A stretch of DNA of 64,000 nucleotides from contig JAIOKI010000005.1 in assembly GCA_028335825.1 (NCBI GenBank), positions 62,001 through 126,000 on the forward strand, in the 5' to 3' direction. The translations under genes and the position numbers were made by a program. Position 1 is the stretch's first letter. Each line of letters starts with the position of its first letter. The stretch comes from Nosema muscidifuracis. Lineage: Eukaryota > Microsporidia > Nosematidae. Of this stretch, positions 36,628-45,140 are shown one piece after another. The notes under the pieces were generated by a model, which ran no database searches, was not told where the DNA came from, and saw only the letters and a list, made by a program, of their open reading frames with translations.

Positions 36628-39138
36628 TTAAATTAGTTGACTTAGATACATAAAAGTATCTCCATTATTTTTGTCACGAGATTCAACCTTCGAACAGTAT
36701 GTGAAATTTCCTTTACTTATTTGGTCTATACGATGCTTGAAGAAATCTAAACAAGGATCGAAAGTATTTCCTTTTAACAGATCAGATACCTTAACTATTT
36801 TTATACAATCTCCATTGTCATAATCCTCTGATCCAATATCACAAGAGTCTTTTTTAGTGTTATATTTTGATTTCTCATTATATTTATCCTTATTAAATAT
36901 CTTATTAAGTGTACTAATATCAAATTCTTCTTTTTCTTTCTCTTCTTTAGACTTCGTATTCTCCAATTCTAATTCATCATCATAAAATAACGAATTTTTC
37001 TGTTTTCTGTATTGAACTTGTTCAGATTTATTTGTATTTGATTTATCTTCATTATCTTGTTTTACTTCCTTATTCTTTATTCCTATAGCTATTATATTAT
37101 TAATTTGATCATCAGTATCTTCCAAACTTTTTTCCATTAAATCAAAGTAATCATCTTTACGTCTCTTAAGTTGAATATTAGAATCTTCTGTATTTGTATC
37201 AAATAAAGCTGTATAGCAAATATTAATCTTAGGTGTGATACTACAAACAATCCTCTCATTATATTTTAGTTTAATTGACATTTCAAATGCTCTATTTATA
37301 GTCACATTCAGTCTTTTTAGATCTTCTTCGGAAATCCCTTTGATATATTTAATTAACTCTTCAATAGAAATACCTTTGTCCTGTAATATTTGTCCAATTA
37401 TATGGTAAGAAACTGTTAATTTATTTGTATCCAATATCAAGGATGATAATTTGTATTGTTCACAATCTTTGATTTGTGGTTCTATATTCATATTACAAAA
37501 GTTTCTAAGTTCTATAAAATTGTGTGATGATCTATCTTCTAATTTAATATGCGATTTTTTGTAACTTGAAGTAACTGAAGATTTACTCGTCGATTTGCTT
37601 GAAAAATTAACGGATGAAGATATTCTTCCTATATTACCCGATCCTTTCACAAAAGTTGCCATTTCAGTTATATCATGTTTTTTAGTTGGGCATAACTTAA
37701 TATTCTTCTTTTTTGTACAGTCTATAGGATAAACTGGTTGATATATCGGTTTTTTATATACTGGGACGACCTTTGGGATTACTGGTGAGGGTACAACTAC
37801 CTGAGATTTTATTTGAGGAGGTACTATTGTCTTTGGTTGAACTATTGGTTGAGTTTGAACATATAAAGGCTTTGGCTGAACTACTGGTTGAGATACTATT
37901 ATATTTGGTTGTACTACAGGTTGAGATACTATTATATTTGGTTGTACTACTTGCTGAGGTAGTATTATATCTTGTTGAACCACTGGTTGAGTTTGAACAT
38001 ATAAAGGCTTTGGCTGAACTACTGGTTGAGATACTATTATCTTTGGTTGAACCACTGGTTGAGATACTATTATCTTTGGTTGAACCACTGGTTGAGATAC
38101 TATTATCTTTGGTTGTACTACTTGCTGAGGTACTATTACCTTTGGTTGAACCACTGGCTGAGATACCAAAACTTTTGGTTGTACTACTGGTTGAGGTAAT
38201 ATTATCTTTGGTTGTACTACTTGCTGAGGTACTATTATCTTGGGTTGAACCACTGGCTGAGATACCAAAACTTTTGGTTGTACTACTGGTTGAGGTACTA
38301 TTATCTTTGGTTGTACTACTTGCTGAGGTACTATTATCTTTGGCTGGACCACTGGTTGAGGTACCAACACTTTTGGCTGAGCCACTGGTTGAGGTACTAT
38401 TACCTTTGGCTGTGCCACTGGTTGAGTTTGTACATATAAAGGCTTTTGCTGGACCACTGGCTGACTTTGTACATATATAGGCTTTGGTTGTACTACAGGT
38501 TGAGTTTGTACATATAAAGGCTTTGGCTGTACCACTGGTTGAGTTTGTACATATAAAGGCTTTGGTTGAACCACTGGTTGTGTTTGTACATATAAAGGCT
38601 TTGGCTGAACCACTGGTTGAGTTTGTATATATAAAGGCTTTTGCTGGACCACTGGTTGAGTTTGTATATATAAAGGCTTTGGTTGTACTACTGGTTGTGT
38701 TTGTACATATAAAGGCTTTGGTTGTACTACTGGCTGAGTTTGTACATATAAAGGCTTTGGTTGTACTACTGGCTGAGTTTGTATATATAAAGGCTTTTGC
38801 TGGACCACTGGCTGTGTTTGTACATATAAAGGCTTTGGTTCAATGTTATTACTTATCATCTTAAAAATATTGTCTATATTATTGAATCCTATTACAGGTT
38901 CAGATTTTCTAATATAATCCTGAGTATTCTCTTCTTTAATAACTGGCTTACATTCATTAAGATTTGTACTGAAAGCAGGTTTACCTTCTACATAAGTATT
39001 TACTTTACTAATATTATTATTAATAAACTGGGCTAAAGGTGCTCCTTTTAACTTCTGCGAATCGCATATTGGTACTAGTCTGATTACATATCCATAAAAT
39101 AGAGGTGTAATAATAAATATGATCATCATCTTCATCAT
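36628..39138 (-). CDS. Large secreted repeat protein, candidate polar tube or spore wall protein
   Basis: This 836-aa protein has a signal peptide (about residues 5-18). Residues about 100-445 are a Pro/Gln/Val repeat array of two related units: a 13-mer KPLYVQTQPVVQP (13 copies counted) and an 11-mer of the type KIIVPQPVVQP (15 copies counted), the 11-mers mostly in one block. The C-terminal half is non-repetitive, with cysteines spaced singly or in pairs (CTKKKNIKLC, CNMNIEPQIKDC, CDIGSEDYDNGDC), a Ser-rich patch and a Lys/Glu-rich segment. Secretion plus a Pro-rich repeat and Cys domains resemble microsporidian polar tube proteins, but no specific family is recognised. Several ATGs cluster at the 5' end (MMKMM) and no C-run marks one, so the exact start is open. 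Confidence 0.75.
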   Translation of the reverse strand: MMKMMIIFIITPLFYGYVIRLVPICDSQKLKGAPLAQFINNNISKVNTYVEGKPAFSTNLNECKPVIKEENTQDYIRKSEPVIGFNNIDNIFKMISNNIEPKPLYVQTQPVVQQKPLYIQTQPVVQPKPLYVQTQPVVQPKPLYVQTQPVVQPKPLYIQTQPVVQQKPLYIQTQPVVQPKPLYVQTQPVVQPKPLYVQTQPVVQPKPLYVQTQPVVQPKPIYVQSQPVVQQKPLYVQTQPVAQPKVIVPQPVAQPKVLVPQPVVQPKIIVPQQVVQPKIIVPQPVVQPKVLVSQPVVQPKIIVPQQVVQPKIILPQPVVQPKVLVSQPVVQPKVIVPQQVVQPKIIVSQPVVQPKIIVSQPVVQPKIIVSQPVVQPKPLYVQTQPVVQQDIILPQQVVQPNIIVSQPVVQPNIIVSQPVVQPKPLYVQTQPIVQPKTIVPPQIKSQVVVPSPVIPKVVPVYKKPIYQPVYPIDCTKKKNIKLCPTKKHDITEMATFVKGSGNIGRISSSVNFSSKSTSKSSVTSSYKKSHIKLEDRSSHNFIELRNFCNMNIEPQIKDCEQYKLSSLILDTNKLTVSYHIIGQILQDKGISIEELIKYIKGISEEDLKRLNVTINRAFEMSIKLKYNERIVCSITPKINICYTALFDTNTEDSNIQLKRRKDDYFDLMEKSLEDTDDQINNIIAIGIKNKEVKQDNEDKSNTNKSEQVQYRKQKNSLFYDDELELENTKSKEEKEKEEFDISTLNKIFNKDKYNEKSKYNTKKDSCDIGSEDYDNGDCIKIVKVSDLLKGNTFDPCLDFFKHRIDQISKGNFTYCSKVESRDKNNGDTFMYLSQLI
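37820..38850. repeat. Coding minisatellite (39- and 33-bp units)
   Basis: Inside the secreted repeat protein, 39-bp units (GGCTGAACCACTGGTTGAGT type) and 33-bp units (TGAGATACTATTATCTTTGG type) alternate in blocks. A higher-order 99-bp triple (QQ-, PQ- and SQ-type 11-mers) is repeated within the 33-bp block. Open frames on the opposite strand here are shadows of the repeat. Confidence 0.9.
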
Positions 39139-39687
39139 CTTTTTTTTTTATTTTGTTATTATTTATTTTTTGTTATTACTGTTTCAAAAATAAATTAAAA
39201 CAATTAACTTTTTATCCTTTTAATTTAATTTAATTTTACGTGTATACAATTTATAATTATTAATTGTAATAAAGTTTATTAAACTACTAAACTATGTAAC
39301 AATGATTAATTTTTATTTAATAATTCATTAGTGCATATATTATCATGACAAACTAGAAGTGCCTGATTTTGCTGTTTCAAAATGACTCATATTTTTAAAA
39401 AATGATACTTTATTCTAATGCTTGATTAAAAAAATTTTACGGTATTTATAAAATCAAAAGAGTAGCTTAAATTACTAAAATATGAATCTAACCTGATATT
39501 TTTTTTAGTAAATATTCATCAAAACGTTTCAATTAATATATGATGTGTATTTTTTTTCGGAATTGTTATATAACTTTAAATACGTAATGTTTTGAAAATT
39601 CAATCATAATAGAATTTTCATAAAATTTTTCTATAATTTTCAAAAATGTTGCTTTTTTTAACTTAAATATTTTGACAAATGTTTCTT
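39139..39687. other. AT-rich spacer, no gene seen
   Basis: This is the upstream region of the secreted repeat protein. No coding or RNA signal is visible, and no C-run lies near 39138. Confidence 0.5.
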
Positions 39688-39972
39688 GTAATTTAATCAT
39701 AAACTATCTTCGCATACTAAATTCAATCTTTAAATAATTTTATTGTAATTTAATCATAAAATATCTTAGCATACTAAATTCAATCTTTAAATAATTTTAT
39801 TGTAATTTATTTACAAATTATCTTAGCATACTAATTTTAATCTTTAAATAATTTTATTGTAATTTAATCATAAAATATCTTAGCATACTAAATTCAATCT
39901 TTAAATAATTTTCTTGTAATTTAATTATGAACTATCTTCGCATACCAAATTTAATCTTTAAATAATTTTATC
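39688..39972. repeat. 57-bp minisatellite, five copies, abutting the RRP46 start
   Basis: GTAATTTAATCATAAA...ATCTTAGCATACTAAATTCA...ATCTTTAAATAATTTT begins at 39688, 39745, 39802, 39859 and 39916, exactly 57 bp apart. The fifth copy runs to within about 7 bases of the RRP46 ATG, where it is replaced by ATCCCATTA. The array therefore forms the whole upstream region of that gene. Confidence 0.92.
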
Positions 39973-39978
39973 CCATTA

Positions 39979-40539
39979 ATGCATAAAATAGAAGCAAAAA
40001 TAGGAATTATAAATAAATCAAAAGGAAGTGGTTTTTTTAAATGTAACTCCACATCGGTAATATGTGTAGTAGATATAAACAACAGACATGAACAATTAAA
40101 ATCAGAAGAATATGATAAACTCATCATAGATGTTAAGTACAGAAATATTAATAAAAAATCATACGACAAATATTTTACACATATAGTAAGAAAAATAATA
40201 CAGGAATCTGTACTAAACATAGATATTTGTAAATCTTTGTTTGTCAACTTAATTATTGATAGTACATCATCAAATACATTATGGTGTGCTATTAATGCTG
40301 TTTTCCTTGGTCTAAGTGAATGTGGTATACCTCTTAAATGTTTATATTATGCTAGTACAGGGTTTTCTGATAAAGAGGATGTATTTGTTTATGATTCAGA
40401 AGGGAATCTAGTATGGTATCATGCATTCTATAATATAGAAGATATCGATATGAAAAGTGTATCTGGATACTATAAATATGTAAAAGAAGTTCAAGATTTC
40501 ACTATACGAAATAATTTAGTCCTTAAAAATATACAATAA
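39979..40539 (+). CDS. RRP46: Exosome RNase PH-like subunit Rrp46
   Basis: Rrp46 is one of six RNase PH-fold proteins in the ring of the RNA exosome, which degrades and trims nuclear and cytoplasmic RNAs. At 186 aa the protein is a compact single RNase PH domain. The segment NTLWCAINAVFLGLSECGIP (residues about 92-111) followed by LKCLYYAS matches the L-x-x-x-x-N-A-x-x-x-A-L-x-D-A-G-I-P-M core, and the short N-terminus fits Rrp46 better than Rrp41 or Mtr3. Phosphorolytic residues are not evident, as in other eukaryotic ring subunits. The start follows TTTATCCCATTA. RPN7 follows on the same strand 49 bp downstream. Confidence 0.8.
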   Translation: MHKIEAKIGIINKSKGSGFFKCNSTSVICVVDINNRHEQLKSEEYDKLIIDVKYRNINKKSYDKYFTHIVRKIIQESVLNIDICKSLFVNLIIDSTSSNTLWCAINAVFLGLSECGIPLKCLYYASTGFSDKEDVFVYDSEGNLVWYHAFYNIEDIDMKSVSGYYKYVKEVQDFTIRNNLVLKNIQ

Positions 40540-40588
40540 ATTAAAGTCCTTAAGATTAATTATTTATGCATATTTTTTAACCCCTAAT

Positions 40589-41692
40589 ATGGATTTCAAT
40601 TTTAAATATCCTACTCTTGATCTTCAATATTTGATTCATAAAGCTACTACCTCAAATGGGAAAGAAGCTTTAAGGAAACATCTAATTGCAAATAATATGT
40701 CTAGTGTGTACACCAACTTGATATCTAAAAATATATTGCAGAATAATAAACAGGATATCCAATTAATTAAAGAATCGAAACAAAAAAAAATATCTGATCT
40801 TCTAGAATTAAAAGATAAAGATCCTGAGAATTCTTCATATGTAAAATCTATCGATATTCAAATTGCTGAATTATATGCTCAATTTATGGATACAGAAGAG
40901 TCTTTGGAAATATGTAAAAATATCTTGAGAGATGAAAACTCTTTCAGTTTGCAGATGGATATATATTTATGCAGAATGAGAATAGGTATGCTTACTAAAA
41001 ATAAGAAATTATTAGAAGAGAATGTTGAATTAGCTAATGATTGTTGTGAAATGGGATGTGATTGGGATAGAAGAAATAAATTTAAAATCTATAAGGCAAT
41101 CTACCATCTCAGTAAAGGATCTTTTAAAGAAAGTGGTCAATTTTTTAGTGAATCTCTTCCTTCTTTTGAAAAAAATGAAGTAATTGATTTTAAGAATGCT
41201 GTGGAATATTTGATTTTCTGTGGACTTCTTACCTTTGAAAGAGTAAATATAAAAAAACATCTATTAGATTGTCCTGAAGTACTAGAAATAGGAAATAAAA
41301 AGAGTATAGAATTAATTAGATCAATGTATGAATGTAATTATTATGAATTTCTTCCTAATCTTTATAATTACCTTATAACAGTCAAGGAAGATTTCTATCT
41401 TTACAAATTTGTTGATTATTTCTGTAGAGAAATGAAAATTAAGATTTACAAACAGCTACTTAACAGTTATCAATCTCTTGATCTAAAAAATATGGCTGAT
41501 TTATTTGGAATAGAAGCAGAATTTCTTGAAAATGATTTGGCTTCTTTTATTGTCGAGAGAAGAATAAGTTGTAAGATAGATAAGATATCTAATACAATTG
41601 TTATAGATGAAGAAGAATATGATGGAATTAAAGATATAGCAGATGAAGGAAGTAAGCTACTAAGAACTATTCAGAATAGCATAAATAAATGA
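40589..41692 (+). CDS. RPN7: 26S proteasome lid subunit Rpn7 (PSMD6)
   Basis: Rpn7 is a PCI-domain scaffold subunit of the 19S lid. The 367-aa protein is close to the family's 390-430. After helical repeats it contains CDWDRRNKFKIYKAIYHLS (about 152-170; family G-G-D-W-D-R-R-N-R-L-K-V-Y-E-G) and FKNAVEYLIFCGLLTFER. The C-terminal PCI winged helix reads YKQLLNSYQSLDLKNMADLF, then VERRISCKIDKISNTIVID, as in Rpn7 orthologues. A coiled coil near 50-75 is retained. The start follows AACCCCTAAT. Confidence 0.95.
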   Translation: MDFNFKYPTLDLQYLIHKATTSNGKEALRKHLIANNMSSVYTNLISKNILQNNKQDIQLIKESKQKKISDLLELKDKDPENSSYVKSIDIQIAELYAQFMDTEESLEICKNILRDENSFSLQMDIYLCRMRIGMLTKNKKLLEENVELANDCCEMGCDWDRRNKFKIYKAIYHLSKGSFKESGQFFSESLPSFEKNEVIDFKNAVEYLIFCGLLTFERVNIKKHLLDCPEVLEIGNKKSIELIRSMYECNYYEFLPNLYNYLITVKEDFYLYKFVDYFCREMKIKIYKQLLNSYQSLDLKNMADLFGIEAEFLENDLASFIVERRISCKIDKISNTIVIDEEEYDGIKDIADEGSKLLRTIQNSINK

Positions 41693-41749
41693 ATTGTATG
41701 AAATTATTTTTTCCTGTTTTATTCAACACATAAAAAACTATGAAATAAT

Positions 41750-41753
41750 AAAA
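41750..41753 (-). terminator. Pol III terminator of tRNA-Val
   Basis: Four T residues on the minus strand follow the tRNA-Val discriminator directly; TTATTATTT continues after them. Confidence 0.7.
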
Positions 41754-41826
41754 TGCACCTGCCGAGGTTCGAACTCGGGACCTTGTCCGTGTGAAGGACA
41801 CGTGATAACCACTACACTACAGTTGC
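41754..41826 (-). tRNA. tRNA-Val (CAC)
   Basis: On the minus strand a 73-base cloverleaf folds. The acceptor strands are GCAACTG and CAGGTGC, six pairs with one A-G mismatch at position 4. The D arm has TAGTGTAGTGGTTATCAC, the anticodon stem-loop is TGTCC-TTCACAC-GGACA with anticodon CAC, and the T arm is CCGAG-TTCGAAC-CTCGG. The discriminator is A. A box and B box are intact, there is no intron, and TTTT follows. The mismatch may be a genuine variant or a sequence error. Confidence 0.95.
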
Positions 41827-41922
41827 TTGAGTTCCAATTTTTAAAAACTTTTTCATATTTTCTCCTTATTTTCAATTAGCTAATAAAACATATTGTTGAT
41901 TTTTCTAAATTTTGACTTCTCA

Positions 41923-41926
41923 CCCC
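41923..41926 (+). promoter_or_regulatory. CCCC start-proximal element
   Basis: CCCC lies 11 bases before ATG 41938. Like the runs at many other starts here, it supports that ATG over an in-frame one at 41893 that lies upstream of it. Confidence 0.6.
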
Positions 41927-41937
41927 TTTCTGTATTC

Positions 41938-42588
41938 ATGATTGAAGATATCGTGAAATATAAATTATATTTTTCTAAAAATATTGAAAACAAAGTAGAT
42001 TACTCTGCTAAGCTTAATTATCTCTTTACTAAAATCTTAGATCATTTAAAAATAAAATACAAAAACACTTATAATCTTATTAGATCCTCACTCATCTTCT
42101 ACTTATTTCTCATACCAGAGGATATTCTAGTAAAATCTACAGTTGATCAGATAAAAGGTTTATTTACTTTAGAAAATATTATTAAGAATAGTACAGATAT
42201 AAGTGATAATAATCTAATAGACGAATTTGATAACTTTGAGGAATCATCTTTCAATCTTCAAACATTTGACTATGTAGAATCATCTTTATATACCCAAACA
42301 TTTAACTTTGTGAATATTAATACGAATATTAATCTACTTGAATATCATCCACTTGTACTTAATAATATCGATAACAAGAATAAAATCATAAGAAAAATAT
42401 TGAACAAACTTGTTATAGCAATAAAATTAGATGTATTTGGAGGATCTAAGTATATCGATTTTTACAAGGAAATTGAAGATAGCTTAAGTAAAACACTAGA
42501 AAAGAAGAAGAAAAATGAAATTAATACAAAAACAACACGGGGCGGCATTAAGAAAAAAATAAAGAAAATGAAGAAAAATCAATCTTAA
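41938..42588 (+). CDS. Hypothetical protein with Lys-rich tail
   Basis: I do not recognise this 216-aa protein. The first half is helical and mixed (YSAKLNYLFTKILDHLKIKY). The middle is acidic and aromatic with a repeated F-[ND]-[FY]-V-[EN] theme (LQTFDYVESSLYTQTFNFV). The tail is strongly basic (EKKKKNEINTKTTRGGIKKK and more), as in RNA-binding or nucleolar proteins. The ATG at 41938 is chosen because CCCC precedes it. It lies between tRNA-Val and an unknown gene that converges on it 47 bp away. Confidence 0.65.
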   Translation: MIEDIVKYKLYFSKNIENKVDYSAKLNYLFTKILDHLKIKYKNTYNLIRSSLIFYLFLIPEDILVKSTVDQIKGLFTLENIIKNSTDISDNNLIDEFDNFEESSFNLQTFDYVESSLYTQTFNFVNINTNINLLEYHPLVLNNIDNKNKIIRKILNKLVIAIKLDVFGGSKYIDFYKEIEDSLSKTLEKKKKNEINTKTTRGGIKKKIKKMKKNQS

Positions 42589-42635
42589 TATCCCAAATAG
42601 ACTTTAAGAAAATAAAGTATTTTTCTATATTTAAT

Positions 42636-44122
42636 CTATAATAGCTTATCAAGAAAATTATTAATTATAAATTCATTGATATATTCTGTATTTTCCGTGT
42701 ATTCATATACTGATAAGTAAAGACTAGTGAGTGTATTTAATAATCTTTCTGGCACCAGGACTCTTTTATATTCTCTTCTAAACTCAATAAACAATTCTTG
42801 AATATTTTTATGATCATTTTCATTAAGTTCTTTGCTGATCTTGGATATTTTTATATTCTCTTTTGAATTCTGATATGAGTAATCTAATAAGTGTTTTATT
42901 GGAATATGAAATACAAAATCAATATTATTAATTTTGACTTCTTCATAATTTCTTATACAAAGACCTTTAGATTTATTTAAAGATTTTATGTCGTAATACA
43001 AATTAGTCTTCATATCTTTGATCTGAAATAAATTCAATGCACATTTTCTTACATAACAAGTATCAGTAGTAAATATTAACATTCTCGATTCCGTGTTACT
43101 TAATATATTCAATATAATTAATAATAAACAATCGTATAAATCACAATTTTTTTTGATTTGACTAAATATAAAGTTAGTGACAGATATTAAATATCTTGTA
43201 AAATCATGTCTTCGTAAATTTACAATAATTTCTTTTGAAACTTTATATTTGTTATATTCTATATCATGACTGTAAGATTTTTCTACTTTAAAAATAAGTT
43301 TTCCGTTATTTCTTCGTTCCAATACACCCTGAAAATATCCAGAACTTTCTAATTCATGATGAGACTTCCCATAAATACTAAAACAGCCATCATAAATTAT
43401 ATATTCGTATTCTTTAGTATAAACCCTGAATTTAATAAGTTCAATCAGATTACTTTTACAATTTAAACAGTTTTTATGATTGAAATCAACTAAATGTATA
43501 AAAGACTTTTTACTTTCCTTTATAAGATAATTCACTGTCTTAAGTTTTAGCAAGTAATTCTTATCTGTACATAATTCATTCTCACATATGAAAAAAGATG
43601 ATTTGAGTATAAGTTTTTCCTTAATTTTACTACTAATGCCTTTTAAGGCTAGAAAACTGTATGAATTTTTAATTCTTTTTTTAAAACATCTTTCGAATTC
43701 CTTTTTATCTTAGTTTTCTTAATAGGAGATTTTAAATCATAAAGAGGAATTGTTCTACTTCTTACTACATCATAAACCATACTTATATCCTCTGTAAATA
43801 TAACAATAGGTATAAAATGTACGAAATTGATTTCGTAAAGATTTGTTTTATTGATTATATTTACATTTTCATAATCAAGCTTGCTTATACAAGAATCTAC
43901 ATAAAGATTTATATTATCTTCAATTAATTTACCAAATGACACTAACTTGATTACTTGATTAATGAATTCAGGATGTTCATCACATAATTCAAAGTAATTA
44001 ATTACCACTTCTAGATTAAAATATCTACTGATAATATTATTGTAAGTATTCTCCTGTACTTTATTATTTATATCCTTCTTGTTTAGTTCCAGAATTTTAT
44101 TTATAATAAATGTTGTATTCAT
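42636..44122 (-). CDS. Unknown gene split over two frames at an A7 run
   Basis: Two overlapping minus-strand frames probably form one gene. The 5' part (44122 to 43649, 157 aa) starts with ATG. The 3' part is open from 43709 to 42636 but has no ATG near its beginning. They overlap by about 60 bases, and a one-base backward slip at the A7 run (43676-43682, read GTT TTA AAA AAA GAA) joins them into about 495 aa. After the junction, SFLALKGISSKIKEKLIL then CENELC and CLNC look faintly like the OB fold and zinc pairs of MCM N-termini, but no MCM ATPase is present. This may be a sequencing error, a recent mutation, or programmed -1 frameshifting. Family unassigned. Confidence 0.55.
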
Positions 44123-44327
44123 GCAAATTGAAATTTTATGCTTTATTTATGTTTTTTTGCATAAACATTAACAAAATTAATATATTTCTAAACTTATTCT
44201 TCGTTAAAAAAAATTCATAATTCAACAATAAATGACAAAAGTCTTATTTAAATTAATTTTATTTAATAAAAAGTATTTTTTTTTATTATAGTAAGCATAT
44301 TTAATATGAAACAGTTACAGATATTAT
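44123..44327. other. AT-rich spacer, nothing recognised
   Basis: A short low-complexity gap between two minus-strand genes. No C-run lies next to the ATG at 44122. Confidence 0.4.
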
Positions 44328-44744
44328 TTAATTAAAATCCATGTATTCAAATGATGCTCTCGGTGGATTCTTTTGTTTTCTGTCATTCTGTAAAAGATCC
44401 TTATACTGAAGGAAGTATTTTCTACCAAGTTCAGCATATAAAGGCATATCTAGCTCTTCCATGGCACGAATCAGATCATCTCCTGTGACTGTTTTTCTGG
44501 CTTCAGCTTCACAAATTTCTCTTGCTTTACAAGTAACTATAGCTATAAATTCACTTGCTGATTTTTGCATGAGTTCTTTAGCTTCTTTTGCTACTTTAGC
44601 TTCCTTGGGAATTGGTCTTTTCATTATTTTTCCTATATTGGCTACTGGTAGTAATCTATCAGTACTTCTTAAAATTGGTGGTTGGTATTGTTGGTGCATG
44701 GGGTAGGGGATATTATTAGCATTATAATAAGGATTTTGATTCAT
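44328..44744 (-). CDS. HAP3: NF-YB / HAP3 histone-fold CCAAT-binding subunit
   Basis: NF-YB pairs with NF-YC and NF-YA to bind CCAAT boxes. From ATG 44744 the protein is 138 aa. Its core DRLLPVANIGKIMKRPIPKE, followed by AKVAKEAKELMQKSASEFIA and ARKTVTGDDLIRAMEELDMP, matches the conserved HAP3 domain (L-P-I-A-N-I-x-R-I-M; T-I-x-G-D-D-L-L-x-A-M). The N-terminus is Asn/Pro/Gln-rich. An in-frame ATG at 44792 would add MKLVTRLLFILNFNKF, a signal-like stretch that is odd for a nuclear protein, so I prefer 44744; neither has a C-run. Whether HAP5 or HAP2 exist cannot be told from this window. Confidence 0.9.
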   Translation of the reverse strand: MNQNPYYNANNIPYPMHQQYQPPILRSTDRLLPVANIGKIMKRPIPKEAKVAKEAKELMQKSASEFIAIVTCKAREICEAEARKTVTGDDLIRAMEELDMPLYAELGRKYFLQYKDLLQNDRKQKNPPRASFEYMDFN

Positions 44745-44879
44745 GAATTTATTGAAATTCAAAATAAATAACAAGCGTGTAACAAGTTTCATAATTATCT
44801 AATCAAATTGATTTTTTAGAAAAAAAAATATTTTTAGTTTTTCATTCTAAAACGGTCTAAAATTTTATGGAATAATCCA

Positions 44880-45138
44880 TCTAAAAATATAAAAAAATCT
44901 TAAAAAAATTATAAAATTAACAATAAAATATTTAAAAACATTATAAAATTAACAATAAAATATTTAAAACATTATAAAATTAACAATAAAATATTTAAAA
45001 ACATTATAAAATTAACAATAAAATATTTAAAACATTATAAAATTAACAATAAAATATTTAAAAACATTATAAAATTAACAATAAAATCTTAAAAACTTAT
45101 AAAATTAACAATAAAATATTTAAAAAATTATAAAATTA
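44880..45138. repeat. 30/31-bp minisatellite upstream of HAP3
   Basis: About eight copies of CATTATAAAATTAACAATAA plus AATATTTAAAA run from about 44900 to 45135. Copies alternate between 31 and 30 bp because the closing A-run varies by one. The array fills the gap between the CCT3 stop and the HAP3 upstream region. Confidence 0.88.
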
Positions 45139-45140
45139 AA

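Noticed and set aside
37773-38864. Long plus-strand open frames (235 and 126 codons) of Leu/Val repeats
   Set aside because: They are antisense shadows of the 33/39-bp coding repeat of the secreted protein; the period is a multiple of three, so all frames tend to stay open.
41694-41879. 61-codon plus-strand frame across tRNA-Val
   Set aside because: It is the antisense reading of the tRNA gene.
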